This document shows positions 61,145-64,000 of a stretch of 64,000 nucleotides of DNA, piece by piece. Numbering within the stretch: the first letter of the stretch is position 1; each line of letters starts with the position of its first letter. The stretch comes from Smittia aterrima. Lineage: Eukaryota > Arthropoda > Insecta > Diptera > Chironomidae. Location of the stretch: assembly GCA_033063855.1 (NCBI GenBank), contig CP093831.1, positions 8,804,001 through 8,868,000 of the forward strand, written 5' to 3'. Both the position numbers and the translations under genes were made by a program. The notes below the pieces were generated by a model. It had not been told where the DNA came from. It did no database searches and saw only the letters and a program-made list of their open reading frames with translations.

Positions 61145-61707
61145 ATGAAAAGCACAAAGTTAATATTGAAAATTAGTATAATCGCTTACACGTTATTGCG
61201 ACTTGTGCAAGCCTTCCTTCACGTCATCTACTTCTACTTAAAGAACAACAGAATTCTTGCATCGAGCACGTCCTACAGTATCGTGGTTGCTGTCTGCTCC
61301 TCGTTGCTGTTTTTTGGAGTGATTTACGAATATCCTGTGCTGCTTCAAAGTTGGATGCTTTGGACAGTTTTGCAATTTGGATTGATGGCGTTTGGAGTCT
61401 TCGATTTGAGACTGGAAGTCGATACTTTCTTCCCCAATTCGCAGACACTCAACATCGTAATATCGTCAAGTAAGTTGAGGAATTCTCTTTCTTTAAAAAT
61501 AGTTTCAATTGTATCAATGACATTTTAGTTCTTCAAATTCTTACGATGATTGCCGTTGTCAAGTTAACAAAGATGATTGATTTCCTTGACGACAATTACT
61601 CATCGGAAATTGAGGAAACGAAGTCGACTGATGTCGCCACAGCCAAAGACGTAGAAGAAGCAGTTTTCCTAGAACCCGCGTTGTTCACTAGTCTGTTGCT
61701 TCATTGA
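61145..61707 (+). CDS. Small four-helix membrane protein 1
   Basis: Two exons, 61145-61469 and 61529-61707, encode 167 residues. Four hydrophobic segments are seen: about 7-31, 41-62, 66-86 and 103-122 (ISIIAYTLLRLVQAFLHVIYF; SIVVAVCSSLLFFGVIYEYP; WMLWTVLQFGLMAFGVF; ILQILTMIAVVKL). An acidic cytoplasmic tail follows (SSEIEETKSTD). The third segment begins LLQSWMLWTVLQF, comparable to LLKTWLVYSLVEI in the next gene, so the two are paralogues. Insects have many such tetraspan proteins of unknown function (DUF4728-like); I cannot place it more exactly. No signal peptide is needed. Confidence 0.75.
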
Positions 61708-62132
61708 CTCTTATTTCGACGGACGTAAAAACGAATTAATAACATGCAAAAGTAACATTTGTATTCGAATTTTTCTTAGATGAAGTTTCTTTTGAAGCGT
61801 ATTTTCCAAAACGACCTCCTTTACATAACAAATAGAAATTGGTAGAAATCCCACCACAACAACAATGAATGGAGCTTTAATAAATGTTTTAAATGAAAAT
61901 AAAATTAAAGTTTATCATTTCAATTAATTTCAGAAAATTATCCCTGCCAGTGTCGAGCTCAAAAAATGACAACTGAAAATTTCTTTTGAATAATGAGATT
62001 CTTTTCATCACAATTTCAAAACAACAGCTTTCATTTAGATTGCTCTGTCATCAATTTTTGTTTGATTAGCTGAGTCAGATAATTTTTTTGCTCTTCGGAA
62101 TAAATTCGAGACTAATTTCATTCCGATCAGCG
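61708..62132. other. Spacer between the four-helix genes
   Basis: About 425 bp containing the 3' UTR of the first gene (AATAAA-like at about 61898-61910) and the promoter of the second. Nothing else is seen. Confidence 0.5.
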
Positions 62133-62600
62133 ATGAGCAAGTTAAAGATCGTTTTGAAGTTTGTGGCGACAATTATCGGTTTGTTTATTTTATGTGAATC
62201 GATTTATTTCACATACACCGTCGCGTTAAATCATAAAGACTACGAGCAAATCAATCTTGTGCTTACAATTTTCATCAACTTCGCTTCAATCTTTTTCGTT
62301 GGAGTTTTGTTTCTTGGAATCTCACAATCAAATGGACATTTGTTGAAGACATGGCTCGTTTATTCTTTGGTGGAAATTTCAAGATCATTCATGACTCTCT
62401 ACGATTCGCTAATGGATTTAAAAAGCGAGGCCGATGAAAGAATTCTCGTAATCGGAGACACAGCAGCTCAACTGATTCTCTTTCTCGATATTTTACTTCT
62501 CGTAAAATTGATTCAAAATTATGGAGAAACAACTTTGACGACTGGGGAAATCGAACTGAATGACCGGAATAAAACAACATCGGAAGATCTTCGCTTGTGA
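62133..62600 (+). CDS. Small four-helix membrane protein 2
   Basis: Single exon, 155 residues, starting at the ATG at 62133. An in-frame non-ATG extension upstream is not used because the ATG directly precedes the first helix, at the same place as in the paralogue. Helices lie at about 7-29, 42-65, 74-92 and 108-127 (FVATIIGLFILCESIYFTYTV; LVLTIFINFASIFFVGVLFLG; WLVYSLVEISRSF; AAQLILFLDILLLVKLI). A hydrophilic tail follows (LTTGEIELNDRNKTTSED). It is the paralogue of the gene at 61145-61707, with the intron absent. Function unknown. Confidence 0.75.
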   Translation: MSKLKIVLKFVATIIGLFILCESIYFTYTVALNHKDYEQINLVLTIFINFASIFFVGVLFLGISQSNGHLLKTWLVYSLVEISRSFMTLYDSLMDLKSEADERILVIGDTAAQLILFLDILLLVKLIQNYGETTLTTGEIELNDRNKTTSEDLRL

Positions 62601-62711
62601 TAGATAAAAAATGAGGAAATTTTTACTTTAGATATTTATTTGTTAATTGACATTTTTGGAATTACAATAAAAAAAAATTGAATCGTCAAAAGGAAATCGA
62701 AGTTTTCATAT

Positions 62712-62981
62712 TCATTCTGAGCTTCCTGTTTGGTTATTAATGTCGACCGTTTCTCCAGTAATTTCTTGAACTTCCTCTGATGATATAAAAGTGAACAGTT
62801 CAAGTTTCATGCACACGAAGTTGAATACTGGCCTCTTGTCCAGAAGCTTCTCCCGCCTTCTTCGAAGTTTCTCTTTTCTCTTATGGATTTTCTTTAAAAG
62901 ATTTATTCTTAAATCTTTTTTTGGCTTTGCTCTTAGTTTTAAACGGAGTTGACGAATCATTTCAAAAGTTGCGTTATCCAT
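62712..62981 (-). CDS. M[E/D]N-family small basic protein C
   Basis: Intronless, 89 residues. It begins MDNATFEMIRQLRLKLRAKPK, which aligns with LKLRASPK in copy D and LKHKARPR in copy A, then a basic helix (LLKKIHKRKEKLRRRREKL). The rest is unlike the other members: it lacks the QRTxSFC and ETQENRGQKRK blocks and ends in an acidic/polar tail (INNQTGSSE). It may be a shortened or diverging copy; the TATA/initiator promoter is kept, so it is probably expressed. Confidence 0.7.
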   Translation of the reverse strand: MDNATFEMIRQLRLKLRAKPKKDLRINLLKKIHKRKEKLRRRREKLLDKRPVFNFVCMKLELFTFISSEEVQEITGETVDINNQTGSSE

Positions 62982-63456
62982 TTTCTAGTGAGCTTTGGAG
63001 AAATTTTTGAAATATTTGTTGAAGACCGGATGCTCAATGTGTTGACTAGTCAAAAGCTGCTGTTGAAGTGACGATTTTTAAGTTGAACTATAATTTATAT
63101 CCATTCGTGTCACAAAAATGTCTTAAGATCTTATAAGACCTAAGATCTGTTTACTGAAGGCGTATACCTGATCTTTCCAATGCCTACTTAAATTATTAGC
63201 GATATTTTCATCATATTGAAAGAGAAAACACTTTGATTTAATCAAAATGATATCGGCTGATAATTTATCTGAAATGAAAATGACAAATCGAGTGAGTGTT
63301 GGTCCCTCATTTTGTCCTTGAAACCTTTTCGAATCTTGTCGAAGCCTGTCGTGAAATTAAATTATGGTTTTTCGCAGCCGCGGCAAGGCCAATTTGTTTT
63401 TCTCAAATGTGATTAAAGTCAAAAGAGGAAATATTCATTTTATTTTCAGAAAAAAA
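62982..63456. other. Spacer between small-protein genes C and D
   Basis: 475 bp containing the promoter of gene C at its left end and the 3' flank of gene D. Nothing else is recognised. Confidence 0.5.
63062..63099 (-). promoter_or_regulatory. TATA + initiator of small-protein gene C
   Basis: Minus-strand TATAAATTAT (63099-63090) followed about 28 bases later by CGTCACTTCAAC, then TAGTCAACAC in the leader; the same order as in genes A and B. Confidence 0.6.
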
Positions 63457-63906
63457 TTAGTACACATTGTTGAAAATAATTGTGATACAATGAAACTTCT
63501 TCGTTAATGAGCAGTAAATTTCCTTGTCTTCATTTAAATTCATGGACTTCCAATGTTTTGCTGGAGGCTCGAAAGAAGCTTTAAGCTTTCTCTTCTGTCC
63601 ACGATTTTCTTGAGTTTCTCCTTGAAGTTCGTTAATTAATTGCACTTCGAGCGGTTTATAGCAGAAACTTGTCGTTCGTTGTAGCGAGGGCGAATATAAA
63701 TCAAAATCATCATCATCGTGTTGTAGTGTTTCGATGTCATCCTCATTCCAGCCACAATCCTCTATAAGCTGTTCACACGCTTCTTGTTCTCGAAGCTCCT
63801 GTTGTTTCTCGAAACTTTTCTTTAAGACATAAATACACCAATTTATTTTTGGCGAAGCACGAAGTTTTAATCTGCGAGCGATTTGTTGTTGAATTTCGTT
63901 TTCCAT
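63457..63906 (-). CDS. M[E/D]N-family small basic protein D
   Basis: Intronless, 149 residues. It starts MENEIQQQIARRLKLRASPK, followed by YVLKKSFEKQQELREQE, a strongly acidic stretch (NEDDIETLQHDDDDFD), then SLQRTTSFCYKP (about 74-85), ETQENRGQKRK (about 97-107) and EPPAKHWKS (about 113-121). These blocks fix its relation to copy B; the first 20 residues fix it to copy C. The C-terminus adds a hydrophobic end (HCITIIFNNVY) not seen in B. A plausible initiator CGTTAGTTCAA lies at 63976-63966, and the matching TATA position is right at the window edge. Confidence 0.78.
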   Translation of the reverse strand: MENEIQQQIARRLKLRASPKINWCIYVLKKSFEKQQELREQEACEQLIEDCGWNEDDIETLQHDDDDFDLYSPSLQRTTSFCYKPLEVQLINELQGETQENRGQKRKLKASFEPPAKHWKSMNLNEDKEIYCSLTKKFHCITIIFNNVY

Positions 63907-64000
63907 TATGAAAAATATTTTATTTAGTTATTCCGACTGAGATGTTACTTCTTCAGATTCTAAAATTGAACTAACGATCTATTGAAAGGATCTTGTATTT

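Overview
The window reads as nuclear DNA of a dipteran insect, most likely a nematoceran (a chironomid midge would fit, but this is inference from gene content and style, not proven). Evidence: AT-rich DNA, many 50-70 bp GT-AG introns, insect TATA + TCAGT initiator promoters, and clear insect orthologues of midline fasciclin, G-alpha-i, biniou (FoxF), crocodile (FoxC), Syx7 and V-ATPase c''. No tRNA, rRNA, CRISPR or recognisable transposase gene was seen. Exon boundaries were read by eye from splice signals and from the frame; for every gene given an exon list the lengths sum to a whole number of codons.

Layout. 0.2-4.9 kb: midline-fasciclin-like FAS1 protein (+). 5.7-7.7 kb: bubblegum-type acyl-CoA synthetase (-), divergent from an nrf-6-like multi-pass acyltransferase (+, 8.3-10.8 kb). 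12.5-16.8 kb: G-alpha-i (-) with a 3 kb first intron. 19.1-20.8 kb: CD36-family scavenger receptor (+). 21.2-26.0 kb: a near-perfect 540 bp inverted repeat whose arms are 3.8 kb apart and enclose an unrecognised secreted/membrane protein gene. 27.0-29.0 kb: biniou/FoxF (+).

29.5-40.2 kb is an insect-specific block entirely on the minus strand: two four-cysteine helical secreted proteins, then six tandem chitin-binding-like (peritrophin-A/CBM14) secreted proteins sharing signal exon, intron positions and two extra cysteine modules. Two end in long Pro/Thr tails coded by 18 bp repeats, and one is a recent truncated copy. 40.2-50.7 kb is a 10.5 kb stretch without a supportable gene, probably regulatory DNA next to crocodile/FoxC (-, 50.7-52.1 kb). 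A second gene-poor stretch leads to Syntaxin 7 (-, 56.9-57.9 kb).

58.2-64.0 kb holds four small intronless basic proteins (all -, starting M[E/D]N) that form an apparently undescribed family with a shared TATA/initiator promoter. Interleaved on the + strand are an intronless V-ATPase proteolipid c'' gene and two four-helix membrane proteins.

The most interesting signals are the near-identical inverted repeat, the M[E/D]N small-protein family with its shared promoter, the peritrophin-like array, and the close linkage of FoxF and FoxC, which probably preserves an ancient animal Fox cluster.
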